In this document: one piece after another, positions 1 through 12,300 of the stretch | Numbering within the stretch: the first letter of the stretch is position 1 | How the letters are laid out: every line of letters starts with the position of its first letter | Source: Lycocorax pyrrhopterus obiensis | Taxonomy: Eukaryota > Chordata > Aves > Passeriformes > Paradisaeidae | Length of the DNA stretch: 64,000 nucleotides | NCBI GenBank assembly: GCA_014706295.1 | Contig: JACSVZ010000025.1 | Span: 1,860,001-1,924,000, forward strand | Direction: 5' to 3' | Notes under the pieces: model-generated | The model's database searches: none | What the model was told of the DNA's origin: nothing | What the model saw: only the letters and a program-made list of their open reading frames with translations | Position numbers and translations under genes: made by a program

Positions 1-286
1 CCTTTGCCTGGCTGCTCTCCAGTGAAGATCTCCCAGCCAGTGACCTGCTTCTCTTCACCCCTGATGCATTTCTTATCCAAAATCACAAATCACAAAAAAA
101 TCATCAGAGCGTGATAAGGGTCATCAAATCACCTGGAGTTTCTTCGGGGGGCTGTGTGGTGGGGCGCAGCGCTTGTGTGAGGAACGTCACCTCTCCTTTC
201 CGCCTTTCTTTTCCTTCCCTTTCTGTGGGGTTTTTCCGGGGGAAGAGATCCCTCGTGATCCGGCAGCTTCGTTCTCCTGCCCGCAG
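1..286 (+). other. PKNOX2 intron or 5' flank before the first coding exon
   Basis: No coding exon is supported here. The last 60 bases form a pyrimidine-rich acceptor leading to CCCGCAG at 286, so at least one upstream non-coding exon outside the window is inferred. Confidence 0.5.
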
Positions 287-395
287 GTTCTCGATGTGAC
301 TCCCAAGCAGGATGCACCATGTCTCCCCGGCACCAGCTTTGACGATGATGGCCACCCAGACAGTGCCTCCTCCTCCCTACCAAGACACCCCACAG
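287..395 (+). CDS. PKNOX2: PKNOX2 first coding exon (coding from 312)
   Basis: The acceptor CCCGCAG ends at 286 and the donor GTGAGT begins at 396. The 84 coding nt give 28 residues, [16 protein letters not shown] followed by a [10 protein letters not shown] end. A start-stop ATGTGA at 294-299 lies in the same frame upstream of the main ATG. Confidence 0.93.
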
Positions 396-3300
396 GTGAG
401 TGTCCTCCAGACCCCTGGGGACCCCCAGCTCCTGCATGAATTTCTTTGATTTCCTAAATAATGGCCATGACAAAGTGTTTCACCCCAGAGCATTCATCTC
501 AGAGACTGGCAAAATTAAAACCCCTCCTGTCAGTCTCCAAGATTGAAAGGTTTTGGGTAAAACTATGGTTTTTTCCCTTTTTTGTCTTATTTTGGGGTCT
601 TTGGGTCTTGTTGGAAAGCTGACATGGTGGCATGATTGCAACCAGCAGGTTAATTAGCTGGAAAGATGAAACATTTGACTGAACCAGGACGGGTTTAGTC
701 ATAGGAATGGCCTTTGATTTGTTTCAATGGCATTTTTTAATAACTTGTGGCAGGGGAGAAAAAAGATTTCATCTCCAGTGGTGCTCCGAGTGGTCAAATA
801 ACTTTTCCAAGCATCGTTATGGAGTCAAGTTATTATAAGAAGAGGAGTTTGCCCAAGAGAAACTCTTCTGGAGCACCCCAGTGGGCTGGACTTGGGAGTT
901 GAGGATGGATTTTGGAGGTGGTCCCTCCCCTTGAAGCCCATCCCGAGATTTTTTGGGGGTAAATTTGTATCACGTTTCCGCTTTTCCAGCTACAATGACT
1001 GAACAGGGGTGATCTGTATTGTGCACGGAGCCAGCTCCGTGTTCAAAGCAGCTTTTTTTTTCTGTTCATATGGAAGATTTTGAGTTTTCCCCGTTTGCTG
1101 CATCTCTCATCTGCAAAAGCGGAAAAATCTCCCCTCCCAACAAAAAAAAAACCCCACAAAAAACCCCAAACCCCCAAGCCTGTCCTCCGCAAGCTAAAAT
1201 AAATAAATTGACTTTTACACCCCCCCTCGAAGCCGCCCGTGCCTCCTTTCTCCTCATTTCCTTTGGTGGGAAAAGGTCACTTCTCACAAACGACACCTCG
1301 GTGGGGTTTTTATGGCTCCTCCAACTTCTGTGTCATCATTTACTCGCTTCGCTGCTCTGCCTCGAGTAGGGCTTTTTTTTCCAAATTTTTTTTTCTCCCT
1401 TTCTCGCTTGTGCAGCGGGGAGCTGCGCCACTGTCGTAGCCCTAATGGGCAATTTAAGGGGCTTCTAAAATAGCCGACATTTTCCGTGGCATCCTTCGGA
1501 GACATCCCCGCTCCCTTCCCCGTCCCTTGTCCCTTCTCTGCCCCCTGTTTTAGTACATTGAATTTTGGGGACCCTCGGGAGCGTTGCTGACCAAATCCTG
1601 CCTTTTTTGCCTTATCAAGGGGGCTGCTCAAGCGTTTCTCTTTCTGTTTTTAGTGGGTTTGGAGGGAAAGCTGCAGCCGAGGATTGATTTCTTTTGACTC
1701 GTCTGTGACCGCTGTGAACTTTTCACCTGAAAATTTGGGATTTCTAGGGATTGGAAAAGCGAATTACACAAATTTCTTCTCCCCAAAGATGGGGAAGAAA
1801 TGAAGGGGATTGGTGATAAATGAAAATATTATTGATTATCAGAGATCCAATGAGCTCCTCCTCGTCAAGGGAACCACTTTGGGGAGAAGAGTGCTAAAAA
1901 AAGGGATTTGGGGAGCTTTGCATTCATGTTTTACAGCAGAGGCTGTGCAAGCTGTCAGCCTCACTGAAACATGCAAAGAAAAGCAAAAATTATGGGAAAG
2001 GCTGCCTTTTGGAAGGGAAAAATGCTTCATTAATCACTGGAATCTGTTAAGGGAGTGTAATGTGGAGCATCTTTTACACCGAGCACGGTTGCACTCCTTG
2101 AGTGCCAGCTCTACCTGTTGAAAATTAAAGAGTCTGCATAAAAATCAGTTTTATGTCATGAATTAAGGCAAAAAAAGCAGAGGAAGAGTCTTTGGTCATT
2201 TCTTTGGCAAAAAGAGGTTGTTTTAAAAATAGCTATTTTTAGCGCCCAAAGGGGTGAAAGCAGCTTTGCCCTACCAAAAAATGCTCCTTAGGTGTTCACA
2301 ACAGGGCCAAAAAAAGGGAGGAAGGGGGAATCATTTATTATTTATTTATTTATTTGCTTATTCTAAAAATGTGTTTAAGAAAAAGTGTTATTAAAAAATT
2401 GGGTGGTGGTGTTAATTTTTCACAAATTTCACCACAGAAAGTGATAAGAAGCATCTTCCCCCTCCCCCCAGGGGGTTACAATAGGGACAAAAATGACAAA
2501 TGAACAAATAAATAACTTACTCTATAAATATCTATTGAAAAAAAAATTAAAGATTGGGTAGAGAAGTTGATTTTTCATAATTTTCAACACCGAAAGCGAT
2601 AAAAGTATCTTTCCTCCTCTCCTCCTCCCCCTAAAATGCGCTTTTTAGGTGATTATAACAGGGACAAAAATAAAAAATTATGAACATAGCTCTCTCTTTT
2701 TATTTCTAAAATCGGTTTTGAAAAAGTCACAGGTTAAAATTTGGGTGGAGATCGCGATTTTTCAGTAGGAGCCACAAACCCCCCCCCAATTCCTGATGTC
2801 CTCAGCAGGTTTTTGGGCTCAGAACCGCTGTTTTCAGCACGTGTGACAGCAGTGGAGGAACTGCCCAGCAAAACACTTAAGGAATGGGGTAAATGATGAT
2901 TTAGGGGATTTGCTCTCTGGACTTGATGTGTTTGCCCAGAGTGTTCAAATAAAACCTAAAGAAGGGGGATTGTGGCATTGACACCTGCGGGAAGCCCCCC
3001 CGGGGCCCAGGAGCAGCCACCAAAATCAGCAGAGGATTTCCTCCCAAAAGAAGGAAAAACCCAGAAATATCATCCCTGAACCCCAGAAATTTAATACCCA
3101 AACCCAGAATTGTCATCCCTGAACCCCAGAAATGTGTGATACCCAAACCCAGAAATATCATCCCTGAACCCCAGAAATTTGATTCCTAAACCCAGAATTA
3201 TCATCCCTGAACCCCAGAAATTTAATATCCAAACCCAGAAATATCATCCCTGAACCCCAGAAATTTAATATCCAAACTCAGAATTATCATCCCTGAACTC

Positions 3301-6300
3301 CAGAAATGTGTGATACCCAAACCCAGAATTATCATCCCTGAACTCCAGAAATTTGTGATTCCTAAACCCAGAATTATCATCCCTGAACCCCAGAAATTTG
3401 ATTCCCAAATCCAGAAATATCATCCCTGAACCTCAGAAATTTGATACCCAGACCCAGAAATATCATCCCTGAACCTCAGAAATTTGTGATTCCTAAACCC
3501 AGAAATATCATCCCAGAACCCCAGAAATGTGTGATACCCAAACCCATAAATATCATCCCTGAACACCAGGAATTTAATACCCAAACCCAGAAATATCATC
3601 CCTGAACCCCAGAAATTTGATTCCTAAACCCAGAAATATCATCCCTGAACCTCAGAAATTTGTGATTCCCAAACCCAGAATTATCATCCCTGAACCCCAG
3701 AAATCTGTTATATCCAAACCCAGAATTATCATCCCAGAACCCCAGAAATGTGTGATACCCAAACCCAGAATTATCATCCCTGAACCCCAGAAATTTGATT
3801 CCCAAATCCAGAAATATCATTCCTGAACCCCAGAAATTTAATATCCAAACCCAGAAATATCATCCCTGAACCCCAGAAATTTGATACCCAAACCCATAAA
3901 TGTCATCCCTGAACCTCAGAAATGTGTGATTCCCAAACCCAGAAATATCCCTGAACCCCAGAAATTTAATACCCAAACCCAGAATTATCATCCCAGAACC
4001 CCAGAAATGTGTAATTTGTAAATTTTTAATTTGTAAATGTGTGATTTGTAAATTACATTTCTGAACCCCAGAAATCTGCGGTACCCAAACCCAGAAATGC
4101 CCTGCACAGCTCAGGGAGCATCGAGCAAACAGCCCCTCAGCAATACCTGCTCTGCCCAGGAGCCTTGCAAAAACCCAGGGATCTTTAAATGGTTTTTAAC
4201 TATTTTTGCACTACTTTTAAAATTTCACTGTTGCTTTATTTTTTTAAATTTTTTTTTTTTTACGTCTTTAAAGCCTTTTGTCATTTTTTTCATGTTCTAC
4301 ACTTAAAATGTATTTTTAAGGGCATTTTTAACATAATTTAAAATTTTTTTCAACATTTTAGCATCTTTTAATGGATTTTCTACATTTCAAAGCATTTTAG
4401 TTTTTTTATGTAATGGCAAACATATTTTTTACATTTTTCTATATTTAAAATAAATTTTTAACGTATTTATAAAACATTTTTTAATTTTTACATCTTTGAA
4501 CATATTTGTAACATTGTAAAACTTTACTTTTCCAGTATATTTGTGAACACATTTTGAACATATTTGAAACACATTTTAACGAATTTTTCACAGTTTACGT
4601 AATTATTGCTACCATTATAATTTTTTCTTCACTTTTTTGCTGCTTTTTAAAGGGAACTTCTTTGTACTTTTTATTTTCCTTTTTTGTTCACCTTTTTTTC
4701 TCCCCCCTCCTGCAACTATTTTTGGCCATTTTCCAGGGGGAAAAAAAAAAACCAAAAACCAAAACCCACCTGCATTTTTTATCAATGTTTGCAAGTTTTA
4801 TACCCAAATATTTCCCACTATTTCCCCATTTTCCCACTTCCAGGAACCCGCTGCCTTTTCCCTCCTTTCCTATCCCCACCTGCTCCCCCAAATGCCATTT
4901 TTGGCTCCGTTATTTTCCTTCCTCCTTATTCAGCTGCAAATCCCCCCCCATCCCAGCATTCTCTCACCTCCTTTTCCATGGACTTGGAATTATTTTTACT
5001 CATTTTTTATTCTTTTCTTGAGTCCAAGGTGAGGTAATGGCTTCGGAGCAGCCCCAAAGGAGGCTTTTTTTTTCATTTTTGGGTAATAGCTCAATTAGTT
5101 GCAGACTTGGCTGGAAATATTCAGCTTGGCAGGATGCAAAAGGGGCTTTGGAATCCTGGTAAATAAGTGTGATGAGGGGGGATAAAAAAAAAGGGAAAAT
5201 GTTGGGGGAAAAAGGCCATTTTTCCCTGCATAAGTGTAATTTTCCATGGAGATAATAGGGAGAAAAAAAGGGGGAAAAGGGAAAGAGGATGAGGAGATAT
5301 TCAGTGGCATGGCTGGAGCATCCTGAGATCTGCTGGTGTTTTGGTTTGAAATGGAAAATGGGAGGGGAAAAAGGAGAAATCCGAACTGCTGGGATCAGAA
5401 GGGGAAGTGAAACCCAAATTTTACTCGTTTCTTTGGCACCAGGGAAGGGAAGAGGGACAGAAATCGAACCTGGTGGGAGAGGTGGGAGAGTTGGAAATTA
5501 AATAGCACCAAGTGAATTTGCAGGTGCCAGAGCCCAACTTTGGAGTTATGAACAATAAAGGAGATTGAAAAGAAAAAGAAGTGGAAAAAAAGCGACAGCA
5601 AAAGGTCAGGCAGGAGATATTAAAGGCAAACATTTCAAAAGCAAAAGGTGTCATGATTTTGGTCCAGCTTGGGTTTACAAAGTTTTACGTATTTGTGTAT
5701 AAATATACATATATATACATTTACATCAATTAATGACACCATAATTAGTGTATATGAACATTTTTCTGTATTAATAATCACAAATAGATTTAGAGGCATA
5801 TTAGACAACTAAATAAAAACTACATATAAGCCCATTTCTATATAAACACAGAAATAAATATAGAAGTGTACCAGACAAATAAATAATATATATTATTTGT
5901 GTCAAAACACAGACAGGAAGAAACTTTATATAAATATAGATAATATGTAATTCTATATAGACGCAGAAATAAGTATATTAGACAAATAAATAAATATTTA
6001 ACAAGAGCCAGAGCTTCCTTTTGCTCCATGCCTTGAGGGAGAGCTGAACATTTACCAGTAAAAATAGGCAAATACTAATTTTTTGACGAATTTCAGCAGA
6101 GAAGCAGGCAAACCAACCACTTTGCAATAATTTTCCTCTGGGATTTCAGGCTAAAACTGCTGGGTTTGGGGCGGTGCTGATGCACTCGAGCCCCAATCGT
6201 TTCAAATTCTCCCTGAAATTTTTTTTAAGGGAACCTTGTGATAACACAAAGCCCACGTTGGGCCTGTCTGAAGGCTGACAGCAAATCATCCAGAGCTTTT

Positions 6301-9300
6301 TTCATGGGGTTTATAGTTTTAAGTGAAAACTGCCCCTGCACAGCTTTTACCCTGTCCTAGAGGGTGGCAGTTTTGGGGCGATGCTGGAAGGATGCTCAGG
6401 GATTTGCAGGAGCAATGGGCACAGGCACATCTCCCATCTGAAAGATTTGCATTTACCTAAAATCCTTGCCATTTTTAGAATCAGCACAACGTTTGTGGCA
6501 GGATGATTTATTGCACAGCACGTTCCCGATGTCAGCAGCACCGGGGCTAAAGCTGGGTGATTTGGGCATGGGCACCAAAAAAAGTTGGATTTTTTTTGGC
6601 TGTCTTCTCACAGCTCCGAGATGAGTCATTGCTGGGCTTGGTGAGCTGGAAGAGGCTCACCTAATTTGGGATAAAATTGAAAATGACTGTGTCTAGACAG
6701 TAATACCTGCTTTGAACAAGCTCTTGGCAAACCACGGTGTTGCAGCTGATTTAATCTGGGACTTGTGTGAAACAACCTTTCCTAAATTACCCCACACAAT
6801 TAAGATGGGGGGGACTTCTTTCTGTATTTCCCCCTGGTGAAAAGTGGAAAAAGTGAGGAAAAATGTGGTAAAAACCTGAGCCTTCTCTTTCCAGGCAAAG
6901 ATAAAATGCCTGTGCATGTTTAACCTCCCCCAAACCATCCTGCCCAGAGCCCCAACAGAGCGCCGCGCCCTGAACTTCCAAAATTCCCTGCAGAAGGCAC
7001 GGAAAAGTACAACAAACCCTGTTTTTGTTTGATTTGATATCCTTTTCCTCCTCTCTCCTTTATTCCCTGCCCTCCCCAGATGACAGCCACAGCCCAGCAG
7101 CCCACCAAAGCCCAGCCCGTGCATCTCACCACGCCAGCGGCGGCTGCCAACACGCCGGTGCCGGCTGCGGGCGGCGACCCCCAGGCGCAGCTGGAGGCCG
7201 ACAAGAGGGCTGTCTACAGGTGATGCAAGATAATTGCATTCATTAGTGCATTTTAATTAATGGTTTCGTTGTTATAATGCAGGATTATTGCATCAATTCA
7301 GCGATGCATTAATTAATGCATCGGTTACTTGGATGGGCTCGTTGATGCATTCGTTATTGTGATGCATTATTAATCTGCTGTTCTTCTAATGCATTAATTA
7401 AGGCACAGGAAGGGGGGAATTAGCAATTAGCTGCTTTTTAGCAATAATAACCATTGATTATAACGCATGGCGATGGAGCTCCTTCGTGGACTTTGTTCTG
7501 CAGCATCTCTGCCCCTCCAAAATATTCACCCTCAAAGAACCCCCCCAAATTTGTGGTGGCCGGTTGGCCAGTGGTACAAGAGACAGAGAGAGCTCTTGGT
7601 AAGACAGTCTCTGACAAATGAACCTTTTTGGGGGGCAAAGCCGTGTGATTTGGGGTGAACAAGGAGTAAAGTCACACATTAACCCGAAATGTGCCATTCA
7701 TGCCTCTGTGCAGGATGTGGGCAGTGATGGGCAAGGGATGGATGGCTCCTCCCATCCCTTCTGTGTCAATTTGGGGATAATAATATATGCTATTGTAATA
7801 GATGCAGTAATGTCATTGTATGACTGCTGTAAGCAATATTCTGATGATGTAAATTGTATCATTGTATAAGTAATAGGTAATTATCTGAGTGATACGTGAT
7901 CATTTACAATATTAGAACATACAGCAATGATCTAAGAGTAACAGTATTCTAATATATTTAGGATTAAAGTTTAAGGTTAAGGATTAACCTCCTATCAATG
8001 GCCAGGGCTGTGGGGGCTTGTGAATGGAAAAATTGCGGCTCGGACTTGAAGGACTTAAAATATTTGTACTCCAAATATTCCAATAGTACAAGGCTGAAAG
8101 GTCTGAAAAGGTGGATGAAAGTGTGGAATGAACTCACCCTTTCCCAGGAAAACACGAAGGATTATTCGCTGCAGGTCTCCCAAGGACGGAAATCATTTCC
8201 TCAAAGCAAAAGAAGCCATTTGAGGATGAAAACACCTTCTTTTTGCCCTTCTGTGAGGAGCTCTGCAGCATTTGTGGGATAAAGGAAAAAAACCAAACCC
8301 CACCCTTGGAGTTTTCACAGCCTTAATTGGAAGGTCAAAGACATGCAAAAAACACCTTATGGGAGGTATTCCCCCAGAAAAGTGGGGGGAAGTTTGTTGT
8401 CTAGTTCCATGTGTGCACTTACTGCCCACACCTGGATGCTTATTTTTGGGTACTAGCCAAAACAACCCCACAAATACATCTTTATATAAAATAAATAGAC
8501 ACTACTCTATATTTATGTAATATATTATATATTTACATAAAATTAACCTTTTTTTTTTGCTGAATATTCCCCTATCCAGTGGCTAAAACGGATGATGGGT
8601 ATCAAATGAAAATGGATTAGGTATCAAATGCACACAAGGATTTTCTTAGCCCTCCTAGGTCCATTCCCCTGCACCCAAAACACTGGATTTTTGTTAATTT
8701 TCAATAATTGCACCAAGGCAGAAGGCATCGGCTGTAAGCGTCGGTCCATCGAGCTGGAGGGAAATTGCTGGGAAAGTGTGATGGGAAATATAAAAACCCA
8801 TGGACAAGTCACCCCACCGGGTTTTATGCCCTAGCAGGAGGTTTATCACCCGTTAAAAAAATGGGAAAAAAAGGGAAAAAAAGAAATCCTTCCCCACCCT
8901 TCTTGGTGTGGGAGCAGCTTGGCAGGGACTGGTCCAGCAGTGTCACCTCTTGCTGCAATTTTCTCCCAGCTGAAGTGTTTTCGTGACTTCAACAACAGCG
9001 GGGCTGGGACTTCCCAATGGATTTTGGACCAGGAAAGATGATGCTCCTGAAGGGAAATGATGCTTAAACCACCCGAGCACCACAAATTGGATTTGTCCAA
9101 GTGGGAAATGGCTGAATTTCTTTGCCTTAAGTTTGGTGGGGGGCTTTTTGTTTGGTTTTTTTTTGTTGTTTTTTGTTTTGTTTTGTTTTGCTTTGGGTTG
9201 GGTTGTTTGGGGTTTTTTTTAGGGAAGAAGGGGTGAAAAAAAATAAAATCCCTGTTGTGATGTGCCCGCTGTGCCGCTGGCTCGAACCCGGCTGAAGGTG

Positions 9301-12300
9301 GGAAATTAGGCCATTAGAGGAATTCATTCCTCTTTATTAGCCCGTGTCGAATCCTTTTTATTAGTGGCTGCAAACGACCTCTCTCCTGCAGGAAAATGTC
9401 AGGGCTGGTTCAGCCCTTTCATTTGGAGGATTCCCTGGCAAAAAAAAAAGACCAAAAAAAACAACTAAACAAAACAGGTTTTTTTTTGCAAAACCACAAT
9501 CAGCAAAAGCAGATTTTTCTACCCCAAAGCTCTCCTTCGTGCCATAGGGGTGGTTTTCCACCTCCCTAACACCCACAGTGGGGAAAATCCTCCTGATTCC
9601 CCTGTGCATCCTGGATATCCATCTATTCCTCCCCCTGCAAATTTCATAGCAAAAAGGGGCTCCAGCTCCCAATTTTTATGCCACAACCTCCACCTGCCAT
9701 GGTGGGCCGTCCTTTCCTCTGTGTGGTGTGGCCACAGAAAGGCTGGAAATGGAGAAAAAGGTGGTTTGGGATGGGTTTTTCCTCCTGCAAAAATGAAAAA
9801 AACCCCTCAAATTCCACAACAATTCAGCATAAATCTCATGGCAAAACCCCAAATTCCAGCACTCCTTGAGACCGCACTCAGAGAGTGCCCTCAGTGCCCT
9901 CCCTTAACCTGTCCCTGGAGGTCTTGGCCCCCTCATTTCCCCTTGAGTTATCATATTTTATTTTTTTTGTTTAATTTTGTTTAATGTTATTTTATTTTGT
10001 TTGGTGTTTTTATTTTATTTTTTGGTTTCATTTAATGTTATTTTTAGTTATCAATGGATTCAATTGGATTGGATTCTACTTTGTTTCTTTTTATTTTTAT
10101 CTTGAATATGAAATTTTTTATTCTATTTTATTTTTGGCTGAAAAGCAAACCATTCTCCCCTCAGCCATGTGCCTCCCCCTCCCACTCCTTGCCAGCCCCA
10201 CAGACATTCCTGGGGGCCCACAGCAGCCCTGCCCCCGTTATCAATACTGAGGAGCACGGGGTGATGCTGGCAACGGCCTTAATCCCCCCTTGGTCAATGC
10301 AACCCCTCAAAGAAAAGGGGCTACAAATTGCTCAGGGGCTGCAATCCCCTCCTCCCCTCCCCAGGCCCCCATCCTTGGGGTGATTCCGTGCCTCTGCTCC
10401 TAATTGATGGAGCGGCTCTGGAAATGGCAGCAGGCACCTGCTGCGGTGCCACCGCTTCCTAAGTCCCAATAATTCAACCTGCCGCCTGGAATTTGCCTTT
10501 CATATCCCCTGGCTAAGCTCCAGCGGGGCTACTGAAATTATGAAATGATTTCCCCCCCTCGCCATTCTCTGCTCCAGCCTCGGTGAATCTTGCATTAAAC
10601 CAGGATCAGGACAGATTAAACTATAATATGCTGTGGTATTAGCGGCTGCAAATGAAGACTTAGCCAAGGGGTTTAACCCCTTCGCCTGACTCCGACTCAA
10701 GAAGGCTGTAAGGAAGTGGTTCACAATCATCTTTCGGGCCATCTTTTGGAGATAAAATGGTGGAGCCAATCCCATTGTGCTCGGATAACTGGAGTGCCGT
10801 GGGACACGATTCCTGCAGGAGCATTTTGCATTTCTGCCCGGAAGGACTCCGTAAAACACTTTTGATTTTAATTTGCACTGAGCTGGAGAGGCTTATTGAG
10901 GCTTGCACTGAGCCGTGGTCTTCATCCCCACAGTGTCCACATGCTTTGGTGCTGTACGTGTATTTGCATTTTATGTTGCATCAATTTAGCGTCATCATTG
11001 GAGAGATTTGTGAATTTCAAGAAGAACTATAAATCTTTGTTTTCAAGATCTCATGGTAAGAAAGAAGTGGGATTTGACCCATCTTTGTGGACTTGTCAGA
11101 GGTGCAAAGAGACCTCTTGTTGGAGGAGCAGCCCATAACAAGGTTGGTCCATAGGATGCTGCAGGCAGATAGAAGTCCCCATCCATCAACTCCAACCAAC
11201 AGAGACATTTTGAGGTAAAATATTACCATCGATGAGCAGGTGCTGATGTCCATCCTTGAAAGGAAAAGCCACTTGGACAGCAGATGGCTCCAGGACATCT
11301 TGGCTATGTCCAAGACATAGACTTTTTGCCTATTTAGGAAATGCTGACTTTGGTGCAATGATGGAAAACACCAAGACATTGGAACCAGTCATTGCCTGAT
11401 GGAGGAGATAGTGAATTTTACAATTTTTAAGCTTTTTTTTTTGGTGCTGAAAGAGCTGTAGAGGGAGCGCTTCCAGTGTGACCAGGGAGTGAGGTTTGCA
11501 CCACTAGGTTCTTACAGACTGGGAGGAAATGGATGGATGGATGGATGGAGGGATGGAGGGATGGAGGGATGGAGGGATGGATGGATGGATGGATGGATGG
11601 ATGGAGGGATGGAGGGATGGATGGATGGATGGATGGATGGATGGATGGATGGATGGATGGATGGATAAATGATGTGGGATAAAGATGGACATGGGACCTA
11701 AAATAGTGGGCGTTATGGGTGATCTCCTTTGTTCTCTGCAGGCACCCGTTGTTCCCACTGCTGACGTTGCTCTTTGAGAAATGTGAGCAGGCGACGCAGG
11801 GCTCTGAGTGCATCACCTCGGCCAGCTTCGATGTCGACATTGAGAACTTTGTCCACCAGCAGGAGCAGGAACACAAGCCCTTCTTCAGTGATGACCCCGA
11901 GCTGGACAACCTGGTACAGGCAGCTGGGGCTTGGCGGATGATTTTTGGGGGGTGTTGAAAAGGTAGGGGGTGAGGAACAAATGAAGATCTACCACCATGT
12001 CTTGGGCTCTGTAGTGTTGGTCATCTTGGCAATGTTTTCCACAGACCTTGTGAAACCTTCTCCAGGACCTTCTCTGAGACATTTTCCAGAAGATCCCATG
12101 TAAGAACAACCCCTCTGCCCCCTTTTGGCTAATTTTCCCACACAACCTCCATGGGGTCAGCGAGGTTCCTGAAGGCAGCCAAGATCTCTGGCCGGTGTGT
12201 GCCCCAAAACTTGCCATCTCTGTAGGAATTACTGCTGTTCAGTGCAACAAGCAATAGGGTCAGCATTCTCATCCAGCACCGTCTGGTTTGAAGTGTCATG

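Larger units (their letters stand above)
396..7079 (+). other. PKNOX2: PKNOX2 intron between coding exons 1 and 2
   Basis: Large intron of about 6.7 kb. It contains the 180-bp triple repeat (2180-2790), the 40-bp minisatellite (3058-4090), a T-rich stretch (4170-4660) and an AT-rich stretch near 5,680-6,000. I found no other exon in it. Confidence 0.85.
7220..11741 (+). other. PKNOX2: PKNOX2 intron between coding exons 2 and 3
   Basis: About 4.5 kb. It contains (GTTTT)-type tracts at 9,135-9,225 and 9,955-10,140, a non-repetitive stretch at 10,490-11,030 that may be regulatory, and an ATGG microsatellite at 11,530-11,666. No exon seen. Confidence 0.85.

Noticed and set aside
11427..11909. 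Ser-Ile-His-Pro repeat protein on the minus strand
   Set aside because: It is the ATGG microsatellite antisense to PKNOX2 exon 3.
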